Part shown: one piece after another, positions 7,968 through 19,546 of the stretch
How the letters are laid out: each line of letters begins with the position of its first letter
Numbering within the stretch: position 1 is the stretch's first letter
NCBI GenBank assembly: GCA_900446925.1
Contig: UAVY01000007.1
Span: 496,001-560,000, forward strand
Direction: 5' to 3'
Source of the DNA: Citrobacter koseri
GTDB lineage: Bacteria > Pseudomonadota > Gammaproteobacteria > Enterobacterales > Enterobacteriaceae
DNA length: 64,000 nucleotides
Made by a program: the position numbers and the translations under genes
The notes under the pieces: generated by a model
Database searches by the model: none
Told to the model about the DNA's origin: nothing
The model's input: the letters and a program-made list of their open reading frames with translations, nothing else

Positions 7968-10103
7968 ATGAAATCAATGAATATTGCCGCCAGTGGTGAA
8001 CTGGTCTCCCGCCTGTCTACCCACCGCCATGTGGTGGCGCTGGACGGCACTGACTTTACTGATGTCGCGGCAGTCGTCATTACCGTTGCGGATAGTCGCA
8101 GCGGCATCCTGGCATTGCTTAAACGCACCGGTTTTCAGTTGCCGGTGTTTATTCTCTCTGACGATCATGTTGATGCGCCTGCCGGTGTTGAGGCGGTGAT
8201 AAACGGCAACGCGCAGGACTGGCTGGAACTGGAATCGGCCGCCTGCCGTTATGAAGAGAATCTGCTGCCGCCGTTTTATGACACGCTGACCCAGTATGTC
8301 GATATGGGTAACAGCACCTTTGCCTGCCCGGGCCATCAGCATGGTGAGTTTTTCAGAAAACACCCGGCCGGTCGGCATTTTTATGACTTCTTCGGCGAAA
8401 ACCTCTTTCGGGCGGATATGTGCAACGCCGACGTAAAGCTGGGGGATCTGCTCATTCATGAGGGATCGGCCAAGCATGCGCAGAAGTTTGCGGCGAAAGT
8501 CTTTCATGCGGATAAAACGTATTTCGTGCTGAATGGCACCTCGGCGGCGAATAAGGTTGTGACCAACGCGCTGCTGACGCGCGGCGATCTGGTGCTGTTC
8601 GATCGTAACAACCATAAATCAAACCACCACGGGGCGTTGATTCAGGCGGGCGCCACGCCGGTCTATCTCGAAGCCGCGCGCAACCCGTTTGGTTTTATCG
8701 GCGGCATTGATGAGCACTGTTTTGACGAGGCATACCTGCGTGAGCAGATCCGCGAGGTCGCCCCGCAGAAAGCCGATCGGCCGCGCCCGTTTCGTCTGGC
8801 CGTCATTCAACTGGGGACGTATGACGGCACGATCTACAACGCCCGTCAGGTCATCGACAAAATCGGCAGTCTGTGTGATTACATCCTGTTTGACTCCGCC
8901 TGGGTCGGGTATGAGCAATTTATTCCGATGATGGCGGACGGCTCGCCGCTGCTGCTGGAGCTGAACGAAAACGATCCGGGAATTTTTGTTACGCAGTCGG
9001 TACACAAGCAGCAGGCTGGTTTCTCGCAAACCTCGCAGATTCACAAAAAGGACAACCACATTCGCGGTCAGGCGCGTTTTTGCCCGCACAAGCGCCTGAA
9101 TAACGCCTTTATGCTGCATGCTTCCACCAGTCCGTTCTACCCGTTGTTTGCTGCGCTGGATGTCAATGCCAAAATCCATGAAGGGGAGAGCGGTCGCCGC
9201 CTGTGGGCAGAGTGCGTGGCGCTGGGCATCGAGGCGCGCAAGGCGATACTCGCCCGCTGCAAACTGCTTCAGCCATTCATTCCGCCGCTTGTGGACGGTA
9301 AACCGTGGCAGGATCATCCAACGGAACTGATTGCCAGCGATCGACGCTTCTTCAGCTTTGAACCCGGGGCGAAATGGCATGGCTTTGCAGGCTATGCGGA
9401 GGATCAGTATTTTGTCGATCCGTGCAAACTGCTGCTGACCACGCCGGGCATTGATGCTGAAACCGGGCGCTATACCGACTTTGGTATCCCGGCCACCATT
9501 CTGGCGCACTATCTGCGTGAGAACGGCATCGTGCCGGAAAAATGCGATCTCAACTCGATTTTGTTCCTGCTGACGCCTGCCGAAAGCGAAGCCAAAATGG
9601 CGCAATTGGTGGCGATGTTGGCCCAGTTCGAACAACATATCGAAGACGACACGCCGCTGGCGGATGTGCTGCCGACCATCTTTAACAAATATCCGGTACG
9701 TTACCGCGACTACACCCTGCGCCAGTTATGCCAGGAGATGCACGATCTGTACGTCAGTTTTGACGTGAAAGATCTGCAAAAAGCGATGTTCCGCAAAGAG
9801 AGCCTGCCTGCGGTGGCGATGAATCCGCAGGATGCCAATAGCGCTTTTATTCGCGGCGATGTTGAGTTAGTGCGTATTCGTGACGCTGAAGGGCGTATCG
9901 CGGCAGAAGGCGCGCTGCCATATCCACCGGGCGTGCTGTGCGTCGTGCCGGGCGAAGTGTGGGGCGGGGCGGTGCAGCGCTACTTCCTGGCGCTGGAAGA
10001 GGGCGTCAATTTGCTGCCCGGTTTCTCGCCTGAGTTGCAGGGAGTTTACAGCGAGACTGATGCCGATGGGATTAAACGGCTGTATGGCTATGTGCTGAAA
10101 TAA
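7968..10103 (+). CDS. speC: constitutive ornithine decarboxylase SpeC
   Basis: Cytoplasmic PLP enzyme that converts ornithine to putrescine and CO2, the direct route into polyamines. The 711-residue product has the length of E. coli SpeC. Visible parts are the N-terminal wing domain, the group III decarboxylase PLP fold with the ACPGHQHGEFF motif, the catalytic lysine in QSVHKQQAG (residue 347), and the C-terminal domain. I start at ATG 7968 (MKSMNIAASGEL); the frame stays open 29 codons further upstream, but family members begin here. The gene is intact, stands alone and is followed by a REP element. SpeA and SpeB, which make putrescine from arginine instead, are encoded 20 kb downstream. 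Confidence 0.97.
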   Translation: MKSMNIAASGELVSRLSTHRHVVALDGTDFTDVAAVVITVADSRSGILALLKRTGFQLPVFILSDDHVDAPAGVEAVINGNAQDWLELESAACRYEENLLPPFYDTLTQYVDMGNSTFACPGHQHGEFFRKHPAGRHFYDFFGENLFRADMCNADVKLGDLLIHEGSAKHAQKFAAKVFHADKTYFVLNGTSAANKVVTNALLTRGDLVLFDRNNHKSNHHGALIQAGATPVYLEAARNPFGFIGGIDEHCFDEAYLREQIREVAPQKADRPRPFRLAVIQLGTYDGTIYNARQVIDKIGSLCDYILFDSAWVGYEQFIPMMADGSPLLLELNENDPGIFVTQSVHKQQAGFSQTSQIHKKDNHIRGQARFCPHKRLNNAFMLHASTSPFYPLFAALDVNAKIHEGESGRRLWAECVALGIEARKAILARCKLLQPFIPPLVDGKPWQDHPTELIASDRRFFSFEPGAKWHGFAGYAEDQYFVDPCKLLLTTPGIDAETGRYTDFGIPATILAHYLRENGIVPEKCDLNSILFLLTPAESEAKMAQLVAMLAQFEQHIEDDTPLADVLPTIFNKYPVRYRDYTLRQLCQEMHDLYVSFDVKDLQKAMFRKESLPAVAMNPQDANSAFIRGDVELVRIRDAEGRIAAEGALPYPPGVLCVVPGEVWGGAVQRYFLALEEGVNLLPGFSPELQGVYSETDADGIKRLYGYVLK

Positions 10104-10107
10104 GTTC

Positions 10108-10170
10108 GCGTTATCCGGCCTACGGGGCGACTCCCTTGTAGGCCGGATAAGCATTAGCGCCATCCGGCGT
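10108..10170. repeat. REP/BIME element after speC
   Basis: Two inverted REP units (TTATCCGGCCTAC and GTAGGCCGGATAAG, ending GCCATCCGGC) in the gap between convergent speC and nupG. REPs stabilise 3' ends and can bind gyrase or IHF. Confidence 0.88.
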
Positions 10171-10175
10171 AAAGA

Positions 10176-11433
10176 TTAGTGCGCGATAGTCTGCGCGCCT
10201 GTCGGAACGCGAACGTGTTTGTATTTAAACAGTGCCACGAACGCAAAGGCCAGAACCAGAGAGTAGCCTGCGAAAATCAGCCACACGGTCTGCCAGTCGG
10301 TAATGCCGTTCAGGGTGTAGTGTTCCACCACTTTACCGCTCACGACGCCGCCAAGGATACAACCGAAGCCGTTAGTCATCATCAGGAACATGCCCTGCGC
10401 ACTGGCGCGGATTTCAGGGCGTACCTCTTTTTCCACAAACACCGAACCGGAGATGTTGAAGAAGTCGAAGGCGCAGCCGTAAACAATCATCGACAGAACC
10501 AGCAGCACGGTACCGAACGGCGTTGGGTCGCCATAAGCGAACAGGCCAAAGCGCAGCATCCAGGCCACAATACTGATCAGCATGACGTTCTTAATACCGT
10601 AACGGCTTAAGAAAAACGGAATGGTCAGGATGAACAGTGTCTCGGAAATCTGCGAAATCGACATCATGACCGAGGCATGCTGCACGATAAAGCTGCTGGC
10701 GAACAGCGGATCTTTATCAAAGCTGTGCAGGAAGGTGTTACCGAACATATTGGTAATTTGCAGCTCGGCGCCCAGCATCATGGAGAAGATAAAGAAAATC
10801 GCCATGCGTTTGTTTTTGAACAGCGCGAAAGCATCCAGCCCCAGCATTGAAGTCCAGCTCTGGTTCTTCTGCTGTCTGGCAACCGGAATGTGCGGCAGCG
10901 TAAGCGTAAACAGTACCAGAATGACGGAAAGCGCCGCGCCGATGTACAGCTGCATATGGCTCAGTTCAAAGCCAGAGAAGCTTACGCCCCACATCGCCAT
11001 AATAAAGCCGATGGTGCCCCAGATACGAATAGGCGGGAAGTCGGTGACGATGTCCATCCCTGCGGATTGCAGGCGGTAGTAGGAGATGGTGTTGATCAAC
11101 CCTAACGTTGGCATATAGGCCAGCGAGTTAAGCAAGATCACAAAGAACATGGCGCCTGGCGTGGTCACTTCGGCAGCCATGAACAATGTTGCAGCGCCAA
11201 CGACGTGGCAAATGGCGTATACCCATTTCGCACTCAACCATTTGTCGGCCACAATCCCTAACAGCGGTGGGCATAAAGACAGCGGCAATCCCCAGCGAGC
11301 TATACACAGCACCGATGGATGCACCGTCGAATTTAAGGGTGACAAACATATATGAGCCGAGGGTGGTAAGCCAGCTTCCCCACAGGCAGAACTGCAGAAA
11401 GGAGAGGACTTTCAGCTGCAGCTTAAGATTCAT
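10176..11433 (-). CDS. nupG: high-affinity nucleoside:H+ symporter NupG (frameshifted)
   Basis: Inner membrane nucleoside transporter of the NHS family (MFS fold), about 418 residues and 12 membrane segments. It carries purine and pyrimidine nucleosides with protons. The start MNLKLQLKVLSFLQFCLWGSW at ATG 11433 has GAGGAAATT upstream. An extra base in the GGG at 11269-11271 (plus-strand numbering) breaks the frame after GIAAVFMP; removing it restores VFMPPLLGIVADKW. The C-terminal KYKHVRVPTG motif is intact. In E. coli the gene is controlled by CytR, DeoR and CRP. A GTTGCAAT (11487-11494) and two further TTGCAA motifs lie upstream, compatible with CytR half-sites but not proof. Confidence 0.94.
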
Positions 11434-11644
11434 GTTAATTTCCTCACACCATATAGCGGATGGATGTTTTAAAAGGCACATTTGCCGTTGCAATATGATG
11501 TGATTCTATCAATGAGGAAAGGGTATTTTTTGTTACCTGTGACAAATATTTGCAAACAATTTCTAATTGCAAAGCAAAAGAGTGATGGAGTTAACACTTT
11601 TCGGCCTTCCCGCCCCAGTGCGATCGGGGGCGGGAACGGCGAGA

Positions 11645-12731
<1,087 letters not shown>

Positions 12732-12767
12732 TCCGGGAGTGCGTGTTGTGTTTGTTGTTGTATCGTT

Positions 12768-12806
12768 TTGCCGGATGGCGGTGCAAGCACCTTATCCGGC
12801 CTACGA
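12768..12806. repeat. REP element between yggX and mltC
   Basis: Inverted pair GCCGGATGGCGG / CTTATCCGGCCTAC in the short gap between yggX and mltC, both minus strand. Confidence 0.8.
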
Positions 12807-12825
12807 GATTGCCAGCAATAGATGC

Positions 12826-13113
<288 letters not shown>

Positions 13114-13129
13114 TTATCGACCGGGGTAC

Positions 13130-14184
13130 TCAAACCGGCGCGCCGGTACGTAACTGCTGTAACAAACGCTCCACGGGGGCCGCCAGTCCGACCGACGGCG
13201 GTTGCGCTAAGTTATACCAGAGCGCGTTGCCTTCATCCATGCACACGGTGAATGAAGACACGGGAAGCCACATAGGCACAATATCTAAGTGGAAATGGCT
13301 AAACGTGTGGCGAAAAGCATTAAGTTGACTGAGATTATCGGCCTGAATATGCCGTTGCGCCAGCCACTGACGCAAGCCACCTTCATCCTCAAACTGAGGA
13401 AAACAGTATAATCCGCCCCATAAGCCGCTCGGCGGACGCTGCGCCAGAAACACCTCGTCATTATGCTGCAACAGCAAAAAATAGCCTGTACGCTCCGGCA
13501 GCGTCTGTTTTGGCTTCTTGCCGGGGTACAGCGACCAGCTCTCGTTCGCGGCGGCAACGCAGCCATTCTGGAGCGGGCACAGCGAACATTTCGGCCTGGA
13601 GCGCGTACACACCATAGCGCCTAAATCCATCATCGCCTGGTTAAAGCGCGCCACGCCGTTGGCAGGCGTAACCTGTTCGCTCAGATCCCACAGCCGTTTC
13701 TCAACCTCTTTCTTCCCCGGCCAGCCGCTGACAGCATAGCAGCGTGCCAGCACGCGTTTAACGTTGCCGTCGAGAATCGGAAAAATGTTTATCCAAAGAG
13801 AGCGAGAGAACCGCGCCGGCGGTGGAGCGGCCTACGCCAGGCAGGGCGGTGACCTCGTCGAACGTTTCCGGGAACCGGCCGCCGTGCAGCGTCGCCACCT
13901 GTTGCGCCGCCTTATGCAGATTGCGCGCGCGGGCGTAGTAGCCGAGGCCCGTCCACAAATGCAGAACCTCATCCAGCGGCGCGTTGGCTAAATCTGTCAC
14001 CGTTGGAAAGTGCGACATAAAACGTTCGAAATAGGGGATAACTGTCGCAACCTGCGTCTGTTGCAACATTACTTCCGAGAGCCATACTTTGTAGGGCGTC
14101 TTGTCAATTTGCCAGGGCAGGGTTTTCCGCCCGTATTTATCGTACCAGCCCAAAAACCTGAGCCGAAAATTGAGACGCTTGCAT
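13130..14184 (-). CDS. mutY: A/G-specific adenine DNA glycosylase MutY (two frameshifts)
   Basis: Base-excision repair glycosylase that removes adenine paired with 8-oxoguanine. In order: start [10 protein letters not shown] at ATG 14184, the EVMLQQTQV region, the helix-hairpin-helix [12 protein letters not shown], the Fe-S loop C-x6-C-x2-C-x5-C ([17 protein letters not shown]), and the NUDIX-like C-terminal domain that recognises 8-oxoG. Two extra bases break it, one in the A-run 14152-14156 and one in the A-run 13781-13785 (plus numbering). With both removed the protein is 350 residues, as in E. coli. The second break falls just before the catalytic aspartate (LDGN). A true mutY loss would give a mutator, but these indels look like sequence errors. 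Confidence 0.95.
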
Positions 14185-14346
14185 GGTCATCGCTTTAAAA
14201 TTGCTGGGGGGCAAGATTGCAGCACAGAGGCAACGAGGTGTAAACCGGAACTTTCCTGTGATCACTCTCTTCCTTTACTTGCATCCGGCAACTAACTTTG
14301 GATAATGCCCGTTTTCGGAACTCAATCACAAGCAGACTTAACTTTT

Positions 14347-15067
14347 ATGAAGAACGACGTCATTTCACCGGAATTTGATGAAAACGGCCGCCCGTTGCGC
14401 CGAATTCGTAGCTTTGTTCGTCGCCAGGGGCGACTGACGAAAGGGCAGGAACACGCGCTGGAAAACTACTGGCCGGTGATGGGCGTTGAATTCAGCGAAG
14501 AACCGGTGGATTTCGCCACGCTGTTTGGCCGCGACGCGCCGGTTACGCTTGAGATTGGTTTTGGTATGGGCGCCTCGCTGGTGGCGATGGCGAAAGCCCG
14601 CCCGGAACAAAATTTCCTCGGTATTGAAGTGCATTCGCCTGGCGTTGGCGCATGTCTGGCGTCTGCGCACGAAGAAGGCGTCGGGAACCTGCGTGTGATG
14701 TGTCATGACGCGGTTGAAGTGCTGCATAAAATGATTCCTGACAATTCTTTATCGATGGTTCAGCTCTTTTTCCCTGACCCGTGGCATAAAGCGCGTCATA
14801 ATAAACGCCGTATCGTTCAGGTTCCGTTTGCCGAACTGGTGAAAAGCAAACTGAAGTTGGGCGGTGTGTTCCATATGGCGAACCGACTGGGAAGCCTATG
14901 CGGAGCATATGCTGGAAGTGATGTCCTCCATCGACGGGTATAAAAACCTGTCAGAGAGTAACGATTATGTACCGCGCCCGGAATCGCGCCCGGTAACCAA
15001 ATTTGAACAACGTGGTCATCGTCTTGGCCACGGCGTATGGGACTTAATGTTCGAGAGGGTGAAATAA
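14347..15067 (+). CDS. trmB: tRNA (guanine-N7-)-methyltransferase TrmB (frameshifted)
   Basis: SAM-dependent enzyme that makes m7G46 in tRNA variable loops. The 239-residue product has the SAM-binding motif [15 protein letters not shown], the [18 protein letters not shown] motif and C-terminal DLMFERVK. The start is ATG 14347 ([14 protein letters not shown]); an in-frame start at 14305 would add 14 residues not found in the family. One extra A at 14881-14882 breaks the frame; deleting it restores [14 protein letters not shown]. It is divergent from mutY. The stop overlaps the yggL start (TAATG), so the two are translationally coupled. Confidence 0.95.
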
Positions 15068-15393
15068 TGGCAAAGAACCGTAGTCGTCGTCTGCGTAAAA
15101 AAATGCATATCGACGAATTCCAGGAATTAGGGTTTTCGGTTGCATGGCGTTTCCCGGAAGGCACTTCTGAAGAGCAGGTTGATAAAATTGTCGATGACTT
15201 TATCAATGACGTTATTGAGCCAAATAAACTGGCGTTTGACGGCAGCGGTTATCTGTCCTGGGAAGGGCTGATCTGCATGCAGGAAATCGGCAAATGCACC
15301 GAAGAACATCAGGCGATTGTGCGTAAGTGGCTGGAAGAACACAAACTTGAAGACGTGCGCACCAGCGAACTTTTCGACGTTTGGTGGGACTAA
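15067..15393 (+). CDS. yggL: DUF469 protein YggL
   Basis: Small, highly charged protein of 108 residues, beginning [20 protein letters not shown] and ending ELFDVWWD, identical in outline to E. coli YggL. The DUF469 family has been linked to ribosome assembly (YggL associates with the 50S subunit in E. coli), but its precise role is unsettled. It overlaps the trmB stop by one base and is followed by an intrinsic terminator, so trmB-yggL form one operon. Intact. Confidence 0.95.
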   Translation: MAKNRSRRLRKKMHIDEFQELGFSVAWRFPEGTSEEQVDKIVDDFINDVIEPNKLAFDGSGYLSWEGLICMQEIGKCTEEHQAIVRKWLEEHKLEDVRTSELFDVWWD

Positions 15394-15404
15394 TAAAGCA
15401 TACG

Positions 15405-15431
15405 GGGCCAGCATTTGCTGGCCCGATTTGT
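15405..15431 (+). terminator. terminator of trmB-yggL
   Basis: Stem GGGCCAGC-attt-GCTGGCCC followed by a short T-containing tail, 11 bp after the yggL stop. Confidence 0.8.
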
Positions 15432-15445
15432 CTTGAGGGAAAGTT

Positions 15446-16165
15446 ATGATGCGCAAAACGCTGCTGGCGGCAGTTCTTTCGTTGACGGCGATGGCCGCAC
15501 ACGCGGATTATCAATGCAGCGTCACTCCGCGTGACGATGTGATTCTTAGCCCGCAAACGGTTCAGGTAAAAGGCGAAAACGGCAACCTGGTGATCGCGCC
15601 GGACGGCAACGTGATGTTTAACGGCAAACAGTACACCCTTAGCGCCGCGCAGCGCGAACAGGCGAAAGATTACCAGGCGGAATTGCGCAGCGCGCTGCCG
15701 TGGATCGATGAGGGCGCCAGAAGCCGCGTCGAGAAAGGCCGCGTGGCGCTGGATAAAATCATCGCGCAGGAAGTGGGCGAAAGCAGCAATATGCGTGGTC
15801 GATTGACCAAACTTGATGCGCAACTGAAAGAGCAGATGAACCGCATCATTGAGCATCGTACTGACGGCCTGACCTTCCACTACAAGGCGATTGATCAGGT
15901 GCGCGCCGACGGCCAGCAGCTGGTGAATCAGGCGATGGGCGGCATTTTGCAGGACAGCATTAACGAAATGGGCGCGAAAGCGGTGCTTAAAGGCGGCGGT
16001 AATCCGTTGCAGGGCGTGCTGGGTAGCCTCGGCGGTCTGCAAACGTCGATTCAGAACGAATGGAAGAATCAGGAAAAAGACTTCCAGCAGTTCGGCAAAG
16101 ATGTGTGCAGTCGCGTTGTGACGCTGGAAGACAGCCGCAAAGCGCTGGTGAGCAGCCTGAAATAA
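15446..16165 (+). CDS. yggN: DUF2884 periplasmic protein YggN
   Basis: Predicted periplasmic protein of 239 residues with a signal peptide (MMRKTLLAAVLSLTAMAAHA, cleavage before DYQCSV). The rest is largely helical, rich in Q, K and R, with a conserved CSVTPRDDV start and SRVVTLEDSRKAL end. It belongs to DUF2884, function unknown. The start may be ATG 15446 or the next codon, 15449. It is flanked by terminators on both sides, so it is monocistronic. Intact. Confidence 0.93.
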   Translation: MMRKTLLAAVLSLTAMAAHADYQCSVTPRDDVILSPQTVQVKGENGNLVIAPDGNVMFNGKQYTLSAAQREQAKDYQAELRSALPWIDEGARSRVEKGRVALDKIIAQEVGESSNMRGRLTKLDAQLKEQMNRIIEHRTDGLTFHYKAIDQVRADGQQLVNQAMGGILQDSINEMGAKAVLKGGGNPLQGVLGSLGGLQTSIQNEWKNQEKDFQQFGKDVCSRVVTLEDSRKALVSSLK

Positions 16166-16178
16166 AACTCTTGTCTAT

Positions 16179-16204
16179 GGCACAGCGCCTGCTGTGCCGT
16201 TTTA
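16179..16204 (+). terminator. terminator of yggN
   Basis: Perfect stem GGCACAGC-gcct-GCTGTGCC followed by GTTTT, 14 bp after the yggN stop. Confidence 0.87.
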
Positions 16205-16347
16205 TGTTGTCATATCCCGCCGTTTTGATATCCATCTCTAAAAACCACAAACGTAAAAAGATATTTATCTGGTTAATTGGAAGACGTCACATTATTCATC
16301 TTCGACATTGGGATAATGCGTCAAATTCACGTAACTGGAGAAATAAC

Positions 16348-17394
16348 ATGGAGTTTTTCAGGAAAACGGTACTCGCCGCTCTGGTAATGGGTTGCAGCGG
16401 CGCGGCGCTGGCTTTGCCGAATGTCACTATTCTGGCGACCGGGGGAACCATTGCCGGTGGCGGTGACTCCGCGACAAAATCAAATTATACGGCGGGTAAA
16501 GTTGGCGTCGAAAGCCTGGTGGACGCGGTGCCTCAGTTAAAGGATATTGCAGTTGTAAAAGGTGAGCAGGTCGTCAATATCGGTTCGCAGGATATGAACG
16601 ATGAAGTCTGGTTAACGCTGGCGAAGAAAATCAACACCGACTGCGATAACACCGATGGCTTCGTGATCACCCACGGTACTGATACGATGGAAGAGACGGC
16701 TTATTTCCTCGACCTGACCGTCAAGTGTAATAAACCGGTAGTGCTGGTCGGGGCGATGCGTCCGTCCACGTCAATGAGCGCCGACGGCCCGTTCAACCTC
16801 TATAACGCCGTGGTTACTGCGGCGGATAAAGCGTCCGCGAATCGCGGCGTACTGGTGGTGATGAACGACACTGTGCTGGACGGCCGTGACGTTACCAAGA
16901 CCAATACCACCGATGTCGCCACCTTCAAGTCTGTGAATTACGGGCCGCTGGGCTACATTCACAACGGTAAAATTGATTATCAGCGTACGCCAGCGCGCAA
17001 GCACACCACTTCCACGCCGTTTGACGTTTCTAAGCTGACTGAACTGCCGAAAGTCGGGATTATTTATAACTACGCGAATGCGTCCGATCTGCCGGCGAAA
17101 GCGCTGGTGGATGCGGGTTACGAAGGGATTGTGAGCGCGGGCGTGGGTAACGGCAACCTGTACAAAACGGTTTTCGATACGCTGGCGACTGCTGCGCATA
17201 AAGGCACGGTTGTCGTGCGTTCTTCTCGTGTACCGACTGGCGCCACCACGCAGGATGCTGAAGTCGATGACGCGAAATACGGGTTTGTCGCTTCCGGTTC
17301 GTTGAACCCGCAAAAAGCGCGCGTGCTGTTGCAACTGGCGCTGACGCAAACCAAAGATCCGCAACAGATCCAGACGATGTTTAATCAGTATTAA
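16348..17394 (+). CDS. ansB: periplasmic L-asparaginase II
   Basis: Hydrolyses L-asparagine to aspartate and ammonia in the periplasm. The signal peptide is MEFFRKTVLAALVMGCSGAALA, cleaved before LPNVTILATGG. Both catalytic threonine motifs are present: ATGGTIAG and HGTDTMEET. The length of 348 residues equals E. coli AnsB. The frame is open far upstream (from 16060, inside yggN), but the signal peptide and GGAGAAATAAC spacing fix the start at ATG 16348. In Salmonella the gene is known to be induced anaerobically and to need CRP; I did not identify the operators with confidence. The enzyme has been tied to suppression of T-cell responses by Typhimurium. Intact. Confidence 0.97.
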   Translation: MEFFRKTVLAALVMGCSGAALALPNVTILATGGTIAGGGDSATKSNYTAGKVGVESLVDAVPQLKDIAVVKGEQVVNIGSQDMNDEVWLTLAKKINTDCDNTDGFVITHGTDTMEETAYFLDLTVKCNKPVVLVGAMRPSTSMSADGPFNLYNAVVTAADKASANRGVLVVMNDTVLDGRDVTKTNTTDVATFKSVNYGPLGYIHNGKIDYQRTPARKHTTSTPFDVSKLTELPKVGIIYNYANASDLPAKALVDAGYEGIVSAGVGNGNLYKTVFDTLATAAHKGTVVVRSSRVPTGATTQDAEVDDAKYGFVASGSLNPQKARVLLQLALTQTKDPQQIQTMFNQY

Positions 17395-17410
17395 TCGGTG
17401 AAGGTGGCTG

Positions 17411-17500
17411 CGCTTATCGCCCTAACCCTGTAGGCCTGATAAGCGCAGCGCCATCAGGCAATTTGCCGGATGGCGGCTCAAGGCCTTATCCGGCCTACAT
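17411..17500. repeat. BIME between ansB and hemW
   Basis: Several alternating REP units (GTAGGCCTGATAAGCGCAGCGCCATCAGGCA, GCCGGATGGCGG, CCTTATCCGGCCTAC) between convergent ansB and hemW. Confidence 0.88.
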
Positions 17501-17512
17501 CTTCACCCGCCA

Positions 17513-18649
17513 TCACTCCGCCAGAAACAGCTCCAGAAGGGAGTTTAAAAACAGCTTGCCGTGTTGGGTAATCTGCCAGTGCTGCTCGCATTCGGTGAGA
17601 TACCCCTGGGCGATGGCCTCGTCGAGCTGCTCACGAATTACCGCTTCGGCAAGCCCGGTATACTGCGTAAACTCTGCCCGGGGAGCCGCTTCCAGTAACC
17701 GAAAACGGTTCATAAAGAACTCAAACGGCTTGTCGGCCTGTTCGACATCACGCTGGCTTTCCAGATAGCGCCCCTGCATATAACCGCGCGGGTGACGCGT
17801 TTTAGTGGTACGCAGGATGCGCCCGTCCGGGAAGGTCACTTTACCGTGCGCGCCGCAGCCAATTCCGAGGTAATCGCCAAAGCGCCAGTAGTTCAGATTG
17901 TGCTGACACTGATAACCCGGCCTGGCATACGCGGAGGTTTCGTACTGCTGATAACCTGCCGCCGTCAGCAACTGGTGGCCTTGCTCGAAGATATCCCACA
18001 GCGCGTCATCGTCTGGCAATACCGGCGGGCGTGAGCCGAACAGCGTGTTAGGTTCGATAGTCAACTGATACCACGACAGATGCGTCGGATTGAGCGCGAT
18101 AGCCTGGCGCAGGTCGCCCAGCGCCTCTTCCAGCGTCTGATCCGGCAGGCCGTGCATCAGGTTCCAGGTTGAAGCTGCGCAGCCCCAGACCGCTTGCCAG
18201 ATTCGCTGCCCGCTTCGCCTCTTCCGGGCCGTGAATGCGCCCGAGGCGTTTTAGCTTCGGCTCACTAAAACTCTGCACGCCGATGGAGATACGGTTTACC
18301 CCGGCGCGTTGGTAATCAACGAAACGGTCGGCTTCTACCGTCCCCGGATTCGCCTCCATCGTGATTTCTGCATCCGCCGCCAGCGGCAGGCGCGCCCGCA
18401 CGCCGTCCAGCAGCGTTTGCATTGCCGGCCTGAGAGCAGACTCGGCGTACCGCCGCCAATAAAAATGGTCTTTACTTCGCGTCCCTGCGCATATGCCACG
18501 TTGGTATCGAGATCGCTCAGCAGGTGCTGAACATAATCATCGTGCGGCACTTCGCCTTTCAGCGCATGCGAGTTGAAATCGCAGTACGGGCATTTCTGCA
18601 CGCACCACGGGATGTGAATATAAAGACTCAGCGGCGGCAGCTTAACCAT
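17513..18649 (-). CDS. hemW: heme chaperone HemW (two frameshifts)
   Basis: Radical-SAM family protein formerly called YggW or oxygen-independent coproporphyrinogen oxidase-like; now regarded as a heme-inserting chaperone. The N-terminus has the Fe-S motif C-V-Q-K-C-P-Y-C (CX3CX2C), then [18 protein letters not shown] and RISIGVQSF. The C-terminal domain reads [19 protein letters not shown]. Two breaks: one base missing near 18427 (GGCCGG for GGCCCGG) and one extra base near 18163 (FNLEPD for FNLDLMHGLPD). Repaired, the product is about 378 residues. It overlaps the rdgB stop by 8 bp, the first pair of a five-gene minus-strand run (yggS-yggT-yggU-rdgB-hemW). Confidence 0.94.
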
Positions 18650-19235
18650 TGCGTAAGGCGTCCAGCAGCAGCTTCAGCGCCTGCCCACGGTGGGAGATCG
18701 CGCTTTTTTCCTCACGGGTTAACTCAGCTGCCGTTTTACCTTCCGTCGGAACAAAGAAAATAGGGTCATAGCCGAAACCGCCATTGCCCGCCGCTTCGCG
18801 GGTAATCATTCCTGGCCAGCTTCCGTGGCACACCAGCGGCGTCGGGTCTTCTGCATGGCGCATGTAGACCAGCACGCAGTGGAAGCGCGCCTGGCGCTTC
18901 TCATCCGGCAACTCCCGCAGGGTATGCAGCAGTTTTTCCAGATTACGCTGGTCGGTGGCGTCTTCGCCGGAATAACGGGCGGAGTAAATACCCGGCGCGC
19001 CGCCCAGCGCATCAACGGCCAGGCCGGAGTCGTCGGCAATGGCGGGCAGACCGGTAGCTTTTGCGGCATGACGCGCTTTCAGGATCGCATTTTCGATGAA
19101 CGTCAGACCGGTCTCTTCGGCTGAATCAACGCCCAGTTCGGTTTGCGCGATGACATCAAGCCCAAAATCGCTCAACAGTGAGGCGAGCTCACGCACTTTA
19201 CCGGCATTGCCGGTAGCGAGGACAACTTTTTGCAT
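18642..19235 (-). CDS. rdgB: dITP/XTP pyrophosphatase RdgB
   Basis: Housecleaning nucleotide pyrophosphatase (Ham1 family) that hydrolyses dITP, ITP and XTP to the monophosphates and keeps deaminated purines out of DNA. The start [21 protein letters not shown] holds the phosphate-binding motif; [22 protein letters not shown] and [10 protein letters not shown] are present. 197 residues, intact. It overlaps hemW by 8 bp and follows yggU by 7 bp, so it is inside the operon. Confidence 0.96.
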   Translation of the reverse strand: MQKVVLATGNAGKVRELASLLSDFGLDVIAQTELGVDSAEETGLTFIENAILKARHAAKATGLPAIADDSGLAVDALGGAPGIYSARYSGEDATDQRNLEKLLHTLRELPDEKRQARFHCVLVYMRHAEDPTPLVCHGSWPGMITREAAGNGGFGYDPIFFVPTEGKTAAELTREEKSAISHRGQALKLLLDALRNG

Positions 19236-19242
19236 AGGATAC

Positions 19243-19546
19243 CTAATCAGTTAACGCCGCGATTTCTGGCGGGATCTGTTGCGGATGAATGATTTTAACC
19301 TGTTTGTGGCGGGCCCAGTTCGCCCTTTTCAATGACGACCTGGCTTTTCGCCACGCGGAATTGTTTGCCAAGAAACTTCACCAGATGGCTGTTGGCCTGG
19401 CCATCAACCGGCGGGGCGGTAATGGCGACTTTCACTTCGTCGCCATGTAAACCCACAATACTGTCACGGCTGGCTTTCGGCTGAATATAGAGCCGTAAAA
19501 TCAGACCGTCAGCGCAGGGTGTAACGGCACTCATAGCGCCATCCAC
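19243..19546 (-). CDS. yggU: DUF167 protein YggU (frameshifted)
   Basis: Small DUF167 protein, 100 residues after repair: [20 protein letters not shown] at the start and [19 protein letters not shown] in the middle. Function unknown. An extra base in GGGCCC (19311-19316) shifts the frame after GELG; removing it gives [20 protein letters not shown] and a stop at 19243. The start overlaps the end of yggT by 16 bp. Confidence 0.92.

Noticed and set aside
8619..9638. Long open frame (339 codons) antisense to speC
   Set aside because: It is the mirror of a G+C-rich conserved gene; arginine/glutamine-rich translation without family resemblance or ribosome site.
11478..11580. CytR/CRP operators upstream of nupG
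   Set aside because: GTTGCAAT and TTGCAA motifs are present, but spacing and CRP half-sites are too weak for a separate feature; mentioned under nupG only.
16060..16347. Longer ansB start inside yggN
   Set aside because: The extension precedes a clean signal peptide and has no relation to periplasmic asparaginases.
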